Shown: positions 1 through 20,900, numbered from the stretch's first letter. The stretch: DNA of 64,000 nt from Myotis daubentonii (GCF_963259705.1 NC_081851.1:61960855-62024854), one strand, 5' to 3'. The notes: generated by a model not told the origin, from the letters alone. Program-made: numbers and translations.

Positions 1-101
1 CAAATTGGTTCTTCTCAACATTAACAAAAAATGCCTAATTCTTTCACTACTGTGAGGGGTTGTGATCAAAATTCTCTCATTAGACTATGGAAAATCATTA
101 C

Positions 102-5786
<5,685 letters not shown>

Positions 5787-5926
5787 GCCGAACCTGCCCA
5801 CCAGCCGCGAGCCGCCCCGGGGTAGGGATCACGGTCGTTTCCGGGAGAGAACTCGGCCCTGCCGGAAGTGCGTCACCGGGACTACCGGAAGGAACCTGGT
5901 CACGGGTCGCGCGTGCTTTGCTCACC
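5787..5926. promoter_or_regulatory. Bidirectional promoter between NDUFAF7 and CEBPZ
   Basis: Only 140 bp separate the two start codons. The interval carries ETS/GABP-like cores: CCGGAAGTG at 5862-5870, followed at once by a CRE-like half site cgtca; CCGGAAG at 5885-5891; and an opposite-strand copy near 5838-5845. No TATA box is visible. The CEBPZ start lies in CTCACCATGGCG, a good Kozak context. Confidence 0.85.
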
Positions 5927-8900
5927 ATGGCGGCCGCCAAGAAACCTTTGGAGTTCCATGCCCAGCGGCCCTGGGTTCCTGACGGGAGGATAGAAGATTC
6001 GGACGAGGACGACGAGGAGGATAATGAAGCCGAGAATGGGTTCTCCATGGAGGAGGTGTTACGGCTTGGAGGCACCAAGGTAATGGCCCGGAACCCCCGG
6101 AGGAGGGGATCTGGGCGCGGGGAGTGGTCCCGCGCGTGGCCCCAGAGCTGCGGGGCGGGAGGGCGTCCCGGACCCGGACCCGGACCCGGTTCCCACCTTC
6201 GGAAAGTGCTCTGGGCGCTTCCGGCACCACTTCTTTTCTGCTGCTCTTTACAAGATAAACTCGAATTGAGCGTTTTTATGCCGTCGCCTCAGAATGTAGA
6301 CGACCCTCTCACTTTACTGACGGCGCTGCATCGGGTCGGGAGACTGACTTTCCGGTCCTGACCTCGCGGCCTCCGTGTTGTGAGCTCCCGAGGTGGTGGA
6401 GTTTCGGGTCCTCACCGAGTCCGGGCACAGGCTCACTGCGCACTCGGGAGCCCTGCGCCTTCTGGGAATTCACCCCCTGACTCTGGGAAAGGGACAGTGC
6501 CCAAGCTTTTGAATACACAGTATGGAGGAAAGTGCTGCGGAGCACAATGAGACAGGGGAGGGGGACACGCACAGTGAGAGAGGGCGTCGGGCAACCCATC
6601 GCTGCTCTGTACGAGCAAAAACCTGAAAGGAAAGGACTGAGCCACGCTTCATGAATAACGAAAATGTCAGTGTGGCTGAGGCAGAGCGCAGTAAGAAATG
6701 GGGAGAGGAGTAAGAAGAGAGGGAAGAGAGGGAAGAGGGTGGGCTTTTACCCGGAGCTGGACGAAACCATTGGCTTATTTTTTGTTAAATGTTGTTTCGA
6801 GACTAGAATTGGGGTGAGGGGGTGGAATAGAGGAGGGGAAAGGCACCTTACAGGAGCAGATTCACCGTTTGCTCTGTGCTTTGCTCTGTGCTCGAGTTGT
6901 ATTTGGTTTTTAAGTGTGTAATAGATGCACGTGCTACAGAAAGGTTCTGTTTTTTAAGGAAGGGATTCATGGTGAAGTCCTTTTTCCCACTTCTAGCTCC
7001 AGTCATGCAATTTACCTTCCAGGAAGCAATATTTTTGTAATTCTTTTTTGTATCTTCCAAGGAAATAGATATGCATGTACATTATTTTTTACATAAAAGG
7101 CACTGTGTTATAGCTATATGTAATATTTTGTATCCGTTTTTTCTTACTACCTATGAGATCCTTCCATATCAGAATGTAAAGTTCTGTGTCATTGCTTTAA
7201 TGCCTGCATAAATTACTGTGTCTGTTTTAATTTTCTACCAGTTTTTGTGGATACTCACATTGTCAGTATTTTGCTATTTTAATGCTTCAGTATGTAACCA
7301 TGAATACCTATTTCCATATTTGTAAGTGAACGTGTCGTCAAAATTTGTGGAAACAGAACTGCGGGGTCAAAGGATGTGTGCTTCTATGGATTTTGATTGA
7401 AGGTGGCAAATTGCCCTTCTTAGGTTGTGCCAGTTTACACTCCCATCAGCCATGTAGGAAAGTGACCCCCTCCCCCTCTTTCCCTAACAACACCTGTCAT
7501 GTTTTTATCTTTGCTCTGACAGATTAAAAAATGGATGCATTATTGTGGTTTTAATTTTGAATTTCTCTTAATGTTAGTGAGGTTGAGCATCTTTTTATAT
7601 TTTAAAAATGCACTCTCCTCATCCCCCATGAACTGTTTCTTTATATCCTTTGCATGTATTTCTATTGGGTTGTTACTTCCATAACTGATGTGCAGCAACT
7701 TTTATATTAATCATTAAGCCCAGTTGCTGTGATATGAGTTGCCAGTGTTTTATCCAGTTTACTATTTGTCTTTTGTGTATGAGAGAACGATAAATTTACC
7801 CATTCATTTCTTTATGGGCCCTAATGTCAAATTTGAAAAGGTTTTTACCTACTCTGGAATTTTTTTTTAATTATGTTGTGTGTTTTTTCTATTATTTTTT
7901 GTTTCTATTTTTTACATTTAAATCTTTAATCTGTCAAGTATTTACTTTGGTGTAGGTTGAGAGCCCAGGCAATACCATGACACTTTGATTTTGAAATTTT
8001 AACTAAACTGTTGGATTTATAATTTATTTTTAACTTTATGTTTTTATGCAGCAAGATTACCTTATGCTGGCTGCTTTGGATGAGAATGAGGAAGTTGTGG
8101 ATGGAGGCAAAAAAGGAGCAATTGATGACCTTCAGCAAGGTGAATTGGAAGCATTTATTCAAAATCTGAGCTTGGCCAAGTATGCAAAATCTTTCATAAT
8201 TGCAGAAGATGAACCGCCCAACGAAGAAGATGCCAACAAAAAAGCAAGAGTGTCTAAATTAGATAATAAAAAGCAAAATGCAGCAGAAAATGAAAGGACA
8301 TCAGTCAGTAAGGTGAAAAATAAGAAGAGACCAGAACAACATTCTGATGAGAACAAAAGTCCTGTACCAAAAATAAAGAAAGATAAACAACAGGACATCT
8401 TTGAATTTGTTGAGAGACCGGCATTGTTACTGAAGTCTGGAGGCAAATGGTATGATCTGGAGTATAGCAGTGAATATTCTTTGGAACCCCAGCCTCGGGA
8501 TGTTGTGTCTAAGTACAAAACTTTGGCTCAGAAGTTGTATGAGCATGAAATTAATTTATTCAAAAATAAAACAAATAATCAAAAGGGCGCCTCTTCTACC
8601 TGGATGAAGGCAATTGTGTCATCAGGGACCCTAGGAGACAGGATGGCAGCTATGATTCTTCTTATTCAGGATGATGCTGTTCACACACTCCAGTTTGTAG
8701 AAACTCTGGTAAACCTTGTGAAAAAGAAGGGCAGCAAACAGCAGTGCCTCATAGCTTTGGATACTTTCAAAGAATTACTCATTACAGACCTTTTGCCAGA
8801 CAGTCGGAAACTGCGGATTTTCAGCCAGCATCCTTTCAACAAACTGGAACAGTTGTCCAGTGGCAACAGGGACTCAAGAGACCGAAGGCTGATCTTATGG

Positions 8901-11900
8901 TATTTTGAACACCAGCTGAAACACTTGGTGGCTGAATTTGTGCAGGTCTTAGAAACTTTAAGTCATGATTCCTTAGTAGCCACCAAAACTCGAGCCCTTT
9001 CGGTGGCTCATGAGCTTCTTTGTAACAAACCTGAGGAAGAAAAAGCTCTTCTTGTGCAGGTGGTAAACAAACTGGGAGATCCTCAGAACAGAATAGCCAC
9101 AAAGGCCTCCCATCTGTTAGAGACATTGCTTTGTAAACACCCCAATATGAAAGGCGTTGTGTGTGGTGAAGTTGAAAGGCTGCTGTTTCGCTCAAATATC
9201 AGCTCCAAAGCACAATATTATGCAATTTGCTTTTTAAATCAAATGGTCCTCTCCCATGAAGAAAGTGAACTGGCTAACAAATTAATAACTCTTTATTTTT
9301 GTTTTTTTCGGTCTTGTATCAAGAAAAAAGATATTGAATCAAAAATGCTTAGTGCCCTTTTAACAGGAGTGAACAGGGCCTACCCTTATGCCCAAACTGG
9401 TGATGACAAAGTGAGGGAGCAAGTTGACACGCTGTTTAAAGTGTTACACGTTGTGAATTTTAATACCAGTGTGCAAGCTTTAATGTTGCTTTTCCAAGTA
9501 ATGAATTCTCAGCAGACAATATCGAATCGATATTATGCAGCATTATACAGGTAAGTACATACCTGCCAATCTGTGAATGTGTGGAATAGGTAATCTCACA
9601 GTACACGAAGTGCCCCTCTTGGGGGCAAGAGAAAGACTTACAGAACTGGATTTTAGGGCCCCCTCAGCAACTCCCTACTCACTAACTTGAAGTAAGTTCA
9701 TCTTTGTTTTCCTGTTGGACAACTATGTTACATGCTTTGAAAAGATGGTTTATTATTTTTTATTTTGAAAAGTTGTTAAAATACCGAAAAATACATACAC
9801 AAAGCATCTAATACATACCACCTAATACTTCAAATTTCACATTTTTCTGTATTTGTTTTCAATCTTTTGGGATATTAAAGAGATAGAACTACAAATGCAA
9901 GTTTCCCTCCCAGAGTCCCTCACCTGATCTTCAGTGTGGCTTATGTCCTCTATTTCTTTATTCTGTCAGCCATTTAGTAATTCATTCAACAAGAATTTAG
10001 TTCCAACTATTTGCTGGGTACTGTTCCAGGTGCTTAGGATATAGCATAGTGAACAAAATTCTCTCCGCTAGAGGTGCTTACATTTATATTGGGGAAGTCA
10101 GGTGGTAAGAAAATTTGTTAAGTTGCGGGGGGCAGGGGGGAGAGGGGGGACAGTGGTTACAGTTTGGAATTTTTTTTAATAGTTGGATTAAGATTTTTGT
10201 TTACCAGACTTTGTAATTGACCTGCAATGTACCCATTGAGGGATGATTTTTTTTTTTTAATGCTTAAAGTATTACCAAGAGTATTACATATGTCTCCTTT
10301 TTTTCCTACCCTTGACAATCCCCTGGCTTCCCCTACCCCCCAGTGTCTTATGTCCATTGGTTATGCTTATATGCATGCATACAAGTCCTTCGGTTGATCT
10401 CTTACACCCCCCTTCCACCCCTCAACCCTCCCCCGTCTTCCCGCTGTAGTTTGACAGTCTGTTCGGGGCTGCTCTGTCTCTGTATCTATTTTTGTTCATA
10501 AGTTTATAATGGTATTTATTATCCATAAATGAGTGAGATCATTTGGTATTTTCCTTCATTGACTGGCTTATTTCACTTAGCATAATGCTCTCCAGTTCCA
10601 TCCATGCTGTTGCAAATGGTAAGAGTTCCTTCTTTTTTACAGCTGCATAGTATTCCATTGTGTAGATGTACCATGGTTTTCTAATCCATTCATCTACTGA
10701 TGGGCACTTAGGCTGTTTCCAGATCTTAGCTATGGTGAATTGTGCTGCTATGAACATAGGGGTGCATATATCCTTTCTGATTGGTGTTTGTGTTTTCTTG
10801 GGATATAGTCCTAGAAGTGGGATCATGGGGTCAAATGGAAGTTCATTTTTAGTTTTTTGAGGAAACTCCATACTGTCTTCCATAGTGGCTGCGCCAGTCT
10901 GCATTCCCACCAGCAGTGCACGAGTGTTCCTTTTTCTCCACATCCTCTCCAACACTTGTCTTTTGTTGATTTGTTGATGATAGCCATTCTGACAGATGTG
11001 AGATGGCACCTCATTGTTGTTTTGATTTGCATTTCTCGGATGACTAGTGACTTTGAGCAAGTTTTTATATGTCTCTTGGCTTTCTTAATGTCCTCTTTTG
11101 AAAAGTGGCTTTCTGTGCTAGGTGTCCTATAGGGCCCAGTGGCTCAGCCTCCCCAATTACCTGTGGTGGACACTCTTGGTGCACCCCTTTGTGGGCTTTG
11201 TGCACAGTCTTGTTGTAGTTAAGCCTTGATTGTTGTAGGTATCACTGGGAGGAATTGTCCTCCAGGCCAATTGGCTGTGGGAATCAGCTGTGTCTACAGT
11301 GGGAGAACTTCTGTGCTGAAGACACCCTTATGAGGCAAGACTTGCTTCAGTGGGGCTTTGGTGCTCACTGAGTCTGCCCCGAGTGTGTTCCTTATGGATC
11401 TGAGGAGTCGTAATCTGGATGGTCCCATTCTGACCACTGGGTACCCTGACTCTTGGATCTCTAAGGAGGTGCTAATTTAGCCTCTGCCTGAGGCTACCCA
11501 GCAGGATCTATGGAGAGATCTGCAGATTCCTCTTCTTTGTTTGGGATTTGGAGGTGCCCAGATGAGGCCCAGCTGTGAAGCAGTGCAAGCTGCTGTGGGG
11601 CCTTGGGCCTTCTTTTGGAAGTTCTGGGTCTCTCTGACTCAGCTGCAGTTTGTTAGGTAATTTTCAGATTGCAAAGGGCCAGGCCTTTCATATGCAAAAG
11701 CCTCTGCACACAGCTTGGGTGGGGCGGGGTCTCAGGAAATCAACAGGGCGGAGCAAACAGCTATGGCTGATCCGAGGCCCTGCCTTAAAAGGCCCTGCGT
11801 CTCAGTGTCCCAGTAATCACTGCAAGCACCTCAGAGAAAGCCGCCCTCGAGTTCTGCCCGCTGCCAGACAGTCCAGTTTCTCCCCGAATGAGTCTGCGTC

Positions 11901-14900
11901 CCCAGAGACTTGCCCAGATCTGGAGTTCAGAGCAGTCTGGAGCTTGAGACTCCCTCCCGATTGAAAAAGACAACCGCATCCTCAGTTGCCAGTCTTTTCC
12001 ACATGCGCCTCCGTACCTCTGCACTTAACTTCCGCGCCTCCTCTGAGTCTCAGTGTGCTTTTCTCTTTCCTTCTAGTTATAGAATTTCCACTCAGCCAGC
12101 CTTCCTGTGGTTCTGGATGATGTCCTTTTTGTCTTTTAGTTGTATTTTTGAAGTGGTTGTGCGAGGCAGCAATTTCCGGTGTTTACCTATGCCGTCATCT
12201 TGGTTTCCCATCATAGGTTGCCTTTTTATTTTGTTGATTGTTTCCTTTAGTTCCACTTACTTTGCTTTTGTTGCGTGTGGTTAGATTATTATGTGTTACT
12301 TCAGATGGCAATAGTAAAATAATGGCTGGAAATTATACAGGAGCGGATTTCAGCTATAGGTAAAGAAGAGATTTTTCTGGTAAAATTTAGTCCGAAATTA
12401 GATTGGGTTCCTAGTGAGAAAGTAAATAATCCACAATTACTAGATGTGTTTCATAGCCATTTGCTATGGAATGAACCATTTATTCATTCAATAAATATCA
12501 AGCACTTATTATAAATGGCAGGCACTGAGGTTACAACAATGAATAACAAGGCCCACTCCCTGTTCCATTGGACTTTGGAGGGGAAAGGAGAAAATGGTAA
12601 CAGTGTGTTAAGCTATGAAGAAGATAAACATGGGACGGATAAAGAAAATAATAGAGGAACCTGATTTCGATATTATGGACATGCAGACAGTTGGGGAAGA
12701 TCATTATGGGCAAAGAGAATAGCATGTATGGAAGGATGTTACACAATTAGTATATTGGATGAAAGATTCTCAAGTCCTCACAATTTAATTTTCTATACAT
12801 GTAATGGTCTTCACTAGAACCATGTGGAGGTGGCTGCTTTTGGTCACCCAGCTAGTAGATACAAGGATAAGAACCCAGATTTAGTCCACTGCTTTCATAT
12901 GTCAGTTTTCATTGTTTGGTCTTGGATTGCCTTTTCATGGGTGGTTCTGTATCTATGGAAAATTATACTGTTAAGTCTAGAGTATAGAGAACCACTTGGA
13001 AAAGGAGAAAAAAATGTCTCTTTTTTCCTGGTATTCTCCTCACCCCTACCATCCTGGTTCTTTCTGTCCTGGTCATTGACTTACATTTTACCTCTTGTCA
13101 GAAGTGATCTCTTGTTCTAACATTAGTAGGAAAGTTATCCCTAACTAAGATGAGGTTAGTAGTTTCCTCTATGTTGCTGCTGGTTATAGAAATGTTTTAT
13201 GAATAAACAGTTAATTTTGTTTTTGTTTTACAGGAAGATGTTGGATCCAGGATTAATCACATGTTCAAAGCAAGCCATGTTTCTTAACCTTGTCTACAAA
13301 TCTCTGAAAGCTGACATCGTGTTGCGTAGGGTGAAGGCTTTTGTGAAGAGGTTACTTCAAGTTACTTGTGAACAGATGCCACCATTCATATGTGGAGCTT
13401 TATATCTTGTGTCTGAGATCCTTAAAGCAAAACCAGGTTTAAGGAGTCAACTAACTGATCATCTGGTATATTTTACAACTGCTTTTTAAATAGAGTGGGT
13501 TCTGAGATAGATTGGTGTTTTTCTTCTTTGCTTCAATGACAGTAACTTTCTTAGTTGTCTGGAGCATATCAGAGTGTGAGCAGCAGTTGGGACAGACCTG
13601 AACGCAAGTTCAAGTATACAGTTTACTAGGTGGGCATATCGCTTGACTCCTTTACTCCTAATAAACCACACTACACTAAACTGCATTAATAGGAGATAAT
13701 TATAGATGGTTATAGAGCTAGCAGATCTCTTTAACCTGTTTCCTCTGTTGTGAAATGAACATAACATATACCTGATAGGGTTACTTAAAACATGTCAGAA
13801 ATTTGTTTGAAGGCTCAAATGTTTTTATGTAATGAAGTCCCAGAGTCTCAGGGATTGTTGGCTCAAAACTAAAGTCTCTTAAATTAATAAATAAGGATAG
13901 GTTCTCCCCACATCACTGATGGAACTTTAATGTTTCACCAGAATTGCAATAAGCGACTCTTCTTCAAAACTGTCGCACCAAAAATTTGAATACAGACTTC
14001 CAGTTGATTGACTCAGATTCATTAAACCACTTTTTCAGGAATCTGATGATGAAGAAAATTTTATTGACATAAAAGATGATGAAGACATAGAAACATTCAC
14101 TGATGCAGATAAAGAAACAGGTACAGTGAAAAAAGCTGAGACAGAAGAAACTGTGTCTGAAAATCATATGGAAACCAAAAAATCAGAGTCTGCATCTTGG
14201 GTACACTTTGATAATTTGAAAGGTGAGTTTTTTAAATATTAAATTATTCCCTTCAATTTTTAAAAGAGGAAATTGGTTTCTCCTTTGATCTTACTAGAAA
14301 TTAATATACAATTTTAGAAGTCCTCAGTATTGCTTTCTTACAAATGGGAACTCTTATAACCTTATAAGACCTTAGAAGTACATTTTTAATATAGTGGATA
14401 ATTTATTAATACTACAGATAGTACATACACATTTTAAAGTAATTGAAATCGTAGAAATTAAAGCAAGTACCTTTTGGAGCTATGAAGATTTAGTGGGAAA
14501 ACTGTGGACATGTTAGGTGCACAGTATATCTCATTTTCTTTAGCTGTTAATGTCAAAGTTTATACCTTTGAACCAGTTTTAGTTTCTTAATCTTTATCTG
14601 TATATGTAAAGTTTTTTAGCCTCAAACATAGAACATATATGCAGATATCAAATATGTGTATATGAAAGTTTGATTTATAAACAAGTGTTTGGTTAGATAT
14701 TGTGAATTATGTGACAGTTTTGGTTCTTTTGTTTGAGCATCATATTCACCCTCTACAGTTTCTTAAAGTAATCTTTTAGGAATAAAAACTGTGAGATAGA
14801 AACTTAGGTTTTCCATATACATACACAAGCTAAAGTAAGTGTATCAATAGAATACTAGGGCCAAAAGAAATCTTAGAAATGTAGTCTCTTCATTTGAGGC

Positions 14901-17900
14901 TGTGAATTCTACCCTTGAGGATCAAGAAATGTGCCAGACCTATTTCTTCAAACTTGTTGTGGAACTTGTGGTCCAATTATTTTCTCTCCAAATTTCAGTT
15001 TGCCTGTGAAGTATAAAAAGTTTGGTAGCCATCAGGAAAGTTTTTAAAAGAAATCCATCAGTTGTCTTAGGGCTAAACTGAAAATAACTCTTTAGAAGGA
15101 TGATGAGCATGTACATTGTGAAGTAGGCAGTTTTAGTGTGTTCTGAAAATCCTTTTTTAAATTGTTTAATCCCGAGTTTCTGAAAACGTGAAGAAAATGT
15201 AAAACCTGTTCCAAGTGAGAATTATTTCTGGGCATAATTAAATTACAAATATTTAGAGCACTCTGAAGTTCAAAAAGACTTTAACCTTATTTCATCTTCA
15301 GGTTACTTGCCATCTTGACACTTATGACCTAGTTGACCCAGAATAGGCACCTTTTGTTTTTATTTGAAAAAGGGAGAAGTCTTGGAGGGCACCTTTTAGT
15401 AGTTGGGATAAACATGCTGCCTGATTTATGCAATAGCAAATGCTAGCTTGAGTACCAAGATAGATTCTTGAAGGGTCTTTGAGTTTTTAATATAAGTAGG
15501 ATGCCTGGCTAGTCAACAATCTTGGAAATTATATCTGTTGGTAACAACATTAATAATGGTGGCTTTAGTGATATCTTAGGCTAGGAATAAAGCATTTGAG
15601 AAATACTCTTTTTTGGTTCTCAGGTGGCAAACAATTAAACACATATGATCCATTCAGTAGAAACCCTTTGTTCTGTGGAGCTGAAAATACAAGTTTTTGG
15701 GAACTCAAAAAGGTAAAATAATTTCAATTTGTCTTTCAAGTCACTTGTGCTATGTATTTGTTCTCATGGATTTAACACCTTGGAAGTTTCCATTTTTCTT
15801 GCAAATAATAAATATAGGAGTTGTTATTTAGACATGAGTTAATTGTCATAAGGAAGCAATCTGAAGTATGTCACACAGCTGTAATGCTTTTTAATATAGT
15901 TCTTTTGTCTCTGATAAACATTAATTTTCTATATTTACACCCTCTGCATTCACATATAGAAAATCTTAAATAATTTGCATGAAAAATAAGGATGTGGTGC
16001 CTGGCTATAAATAAGTTTTCCTTTTTTGTAGGTAGATTATTGCATGTAACAGCTCTGTAAATAGTTAAATTTTGCTTTTTGCATTAGATACCCCTGAAAA
16101 GTTTTGTGATGAAAGTACTTTTTGCAAATAAAGTTACTTTTTAAATATGTAAGAGTACCCCATATTTTTAATAATCTGTGATTTCTCATGTAAAGCAAAT
16201 AAGTGTCTTCCTATATAGTGATTCTGAAAATGTGGGCACAGACTCCTGTGGGTCCCTAATCCCTTTTCAAGCAAGTCTGCAAGGTCACAACTATTTTCAT
16301 ACTGATACCAGGACATTTTTACCTTTGTCACTATGTTGACAGTGGCACTGATGGTGTAAAAGAAATGATGGCTAAAACTGTTGGTTACTTAACACAATAA
16401 AGACAGTAGCATGAAGCTACACTCACATCTGTTAGATTCTTTACTGCCACATACCTGCACGTTTTTAAAAAGCCAGTATCATGTAAGAATGACAAAGCAA
16501 AAAAAACGTTGATTTTATTATCTTGACCCTACAGTCCATTTGTTTTTAATGTTTTGTGTTCATACCTAAGTATGAAACTTGTCTCATCTCCCAAGGACAA
16601 AAGTCTGGGTATTTGGGAGACTTTGTCTTAAGCATAAAGAAAATCCACAATTATGTAAAAGCCTATTAATAAACCCTCCTTTTCCCAACTATATATCTGT
16701 CTGAGGTGAGATTTTCTTCATAGACCTCAACTACAGTAACATGAAATATGGAAGTAGATGTGAGAATCCATTGTATTAGCTAGTTTGCAAAACTGTAAAA
16801 TAATGCTACCCTTCTCACTAATATTTATTCTTAAAAATAATTTTCATAAGATACATTATTGTAATAGGTTTATTTTTACTTTAAACTATAAATAAATGTT
16901 TAAAATGTTTCTGTTGTAATTTCTAGTAAAGTAAATAACAATAGGTATATCCCACTTACATTAAGGAAGCTCTTGAGGTATTTGATTTTTAAGTATATTA
17001 AGCAGCCCTGAGACCAAAATTTTGAGAACCACTCTTCTAATGTATTACCTTTTTTACTTCTTTGGGTTTTCTTAAATAATCTGTAATTGTAGTAAGAGTT
17101 GACCTCATTCACATTTTTTCTTTTTAGTTATCTGAACATTTTCATCCCTCTGTGGCTCTATTTGCAAAAACTATCCTTCAGGTAAGTCTAAAATATTGAA
17201 AAGACATGATATAAGGAAAAAAATAAGTAATCAAGTTTTAGATAATAAGTTGGCCATGCAATATTTTCTCCACCAGATAAATTCAAACACATTTGTCTGC
17301 TGTTGTAAAGGAGCAGTGACTTAATACAGAACAGTAGTTAAGTCTTCCTACTCTGAGATGAATGGAAATACAGGATTTTAGAAAACCACAGTCATTTATT
17401 ACATTCTAGAGAAAGATTGCCCTCTCCTTTCCTATTTGTCACTTAAGGGTTAGGTTTCTGGTTAATGGTTAGATGACCTGCAGTATTAATATGACTTACC
17501 TATTCATATAATCAGCAATGCATCATAGAAATTGTATGAGTCTGTGTTTAATTTGCATGTTCCCTGGCCAGGTGGTTCAGTTGGTTGGAACATTGTCTCA
17601 TACACTGAAAGGTTGTGGGTTCGATTCCAGTCAGGGCAAGTACAGGAGGCAGCTGATAAATGTTTCTCATATTGATGTTTCTCTGTCTCTCAAAATCAGT
17701 GAAAACATCCTCAGGTGAGGATTAAGAAAACAAAAATAATGTGCATGGAGAAACATTTGAAATCATTTATTGCAGATTTTTACCTTCTACATATTGTAAT
17801 AGATGCTTATATTTTCCTCTTTTTTGTTATCTGGATATATATAAAATGTAAGTTAAGTTCTGAAATTCCCCCAACCTTTCAGGGAAATTATATTCAGTAT

Positions 17901-20900
17901 TCAGGGGACCCACTGCAGGATTTCACACTAATGAGATTCCTGGATCGATTTGTATACCGAAATCCAAAGCCACATAAAGGCAAAGGTATGCTTCTATTTG
18001 ATGAATTATTCAGTTTTTACTTTTGATATTTAATAAATATGAGCACATAACTACCGAGGTTTTACGTTATACCATCTTGATTTTACATTTCAGAAAACAC
18101 AGATAGTGTTGTGATGCAACCAAGAAGAAAACACTTTATAAAGGATATTCGTAGTCTTGCTGGTAAGTATTTATAAAATACTTTTTAATAATTTATAAAA
18201 GCCTGAACAGTTGAAACTTATATGATAGTACAAGTCAGTAACGAATAAATTGTTTTATTCTTTGCTCCACTTTATCAGAATAAAAACCTAAGAACCAGAG
18301 ACATTATCCATCTTTTGTTCCCAAGAAGTTATAGGCATACTTAAGTCTACTGTGTCTTGGCCTTTTATTTTTTAACTTTATTACACAAAATTTCAAACAT
18401 ATCCAAAGTAAATAAATAAATAATATGATCAACTCCCCAGCCCCCAAAGACCATCATCCATCTTTAACAATTATCAATATTCTTACATTTTGGTATCATC
18501 TGTAGCTTTATCAGTGTTACCCCCATATATATGAATAATTATCTTTTACAGTTCAGATCACCTTAAGTGGTGATCTAATATGGGCTAGCAGAAAACCCCA
18601 CACAGAGTTCTGTCATAGAGCATCATGTTAACTTAGTGGATCCATCTTAGGATCTGATTCTTTGTTTTTCTATTCAGAGTTGTCATTTGTTTGCATACCA
18701 GATCCCAACTCCTTTTTGTCCAAAGGCTAAGGTAGAAAAATACACCTAATAAATCATTTCCAACTGACTTATTTCAGAGGTCCAGAGGTATGAAAAGACT
18801 TTCCCAAACTTAATAGGGTTAGAATTAGAAGCCTAATTCCCTTTAATTCAAGAGGAGTCATAAATTTTTATTCTGAAGAGGGAAAACTAACATCCTTGTA
18901 GTTCCTTAATCTTTCTAGTTTTCCTCAGTGTTAAGTAAAATCATGGAGAATTCTATGTTTGTCTTTGCTTCCTATTCCCAGAATGGCAGGCATTGTCATT
19001 TTTCTGAGATGAAATGGCAAGTTTAAAGAGATTATTAAAAGAACTCTGAGTTTTTATGTCTCTTGAAATTCAGACCTGGGATGCAATTTGAGGACAAGGA
19101 GAGACCCTGTCCTTTCACTGTGATGTACTATGGGCTAAGTACTGCCAACTTTTCATTCTAGCTGGTCATCAGTTTCAAATGTTGGGTCCCCTCCACGCAG
19201 ACTTTTCCAGAGATTGTTTTTTGCACTCTAGGATCCCTTTTGCCCACCTTCCTTAACATTTTGAGACATTATGATTGTGGGTCTGCTGTATTTAGTCTTA
19301 AGAGTTTAAATAACATAAAAAGGATTACTTTAATAAATTAAAATTTTTAACTGAATTTTTCTAGTGAACAGTAAGGAGTTCCTTGCAAAAGAAGAAAGCC
19401 AAATACCAGTGGATGAAGTGTTTTTTTATAGGTAATATACTTAATATAGTTTCATTAGGGGAACTTAAATTTACATGTTTAGATTTCGTAAAATGCTTTG
19501 TTAACATAGGCCAACCTTGGAAATATCGAAGGTCATTATATGCATACTAGAGGCCCGGTGCATGGATTTGTGGAGTCCCTCAGCCTGGCATGGGCCCTCT
19601 CGCAATCAGGGACTCCTTGGGGGATATAGCAGTGCTCGAAGCGGCAGGTGGTCAAGGAGGAGCCCAAGCCAGGGCTGGGTGCTGCACCACTGCTGTTCAT
19701 CCTGGCCCCACTGCACCTGCCACTGCCACTGCTCAGTAGCACTGCTGCAGAGGCTGGAGAGGTTTCCACTGCTGCAGCTGTGTTAGCCAGCCCTGAGCCC
19801 GGCTTCTGGCTGAGCAGTACTGTGGGAGCGCACTGACCACCAGAGGCAGCTCCTGTGTTGAGTGTCTGCCCCCTGGTGGTCAGTTGGCATCATAGCAACC
19901 GGTCCTAACAGTTGCTTAGGCTTTTACATACACACACACACACACACGCACACACACACGCCTTGCAGTAGTAAAGGAACTATTATCTGGTTGGATAATT
20001 CAGCTTGATTTGATTTGCTTTTTAAAAACATTTTATGTAAAGAATTTTGAGCATATGACCCCATCTGCAAAATGCTAAGTTTTGCTGCACCTCATGATGA
20101 CAATAGGTCTAACTGATAAAATATTGTGAATAGAGGTCAGCCACATCCTATCTAATAAAAGAGAAACATGGTAATTAGCTGTACCTCCGCTACCCTTCCC
20201 ATTGGCTAATCAGGGCGATATGCAAATTAACTGCCAGCCAAGATGGCGGCCGGCAGCCAGGCAGCTTGAAGCGAACATGAGGCTTGCTTGCTTCAGTGAT
20301 GGAGGAAACAAATGTTCCCCGCCTGCCGCTGCTGGCCTCTGAGCTTGCAGTTTGAAACACTGTTACAAATATAGAAGCTAAACAAAACCCCAGAAACCTG
20401 CTTTCAGCCATCCAGGATCTCAGAGCTGGAGTTGAAACAGTGTTTCAATTATAGAACCCAAACAAACCAGATACCTGCTTTCAGCAGCCGAAGCCTCAGA
20501 CCTGGAGCCAGAGCTAAAGCTGGCCCAGAATAATAATTAAAAAAAAAAGAATAAAAGGAGCGGTTGGGAGCTTCAGTCACCCGCCAGTCTGAAAACAGCC
20601 CTCAGCCCCTCACCCAGACTGGCCAGGCACCCCAGTGGGGACCCCCACCCTGATCCAGGACACCCTTCAGGGCAAACCAGCTGGCCCCCACCCATGCACC
20701 AGGCCTCTATCCTATATAGTAAAAGGGTAATATGCCTCCCAGCACCGGGATCAGCGTGACAGGGGGCAGCGCCCAAACCCCCTGATCGGCCTGCGGCTCT
20801 GTGTGTGACAGGGGGCGGTGCCCCAACTCCCCTATCGGCCCTACTCTGTGAGTGACGGGGGAGCTCCTCAACCCCCTGATTGGCCCTGCTCTGTGCGTGA

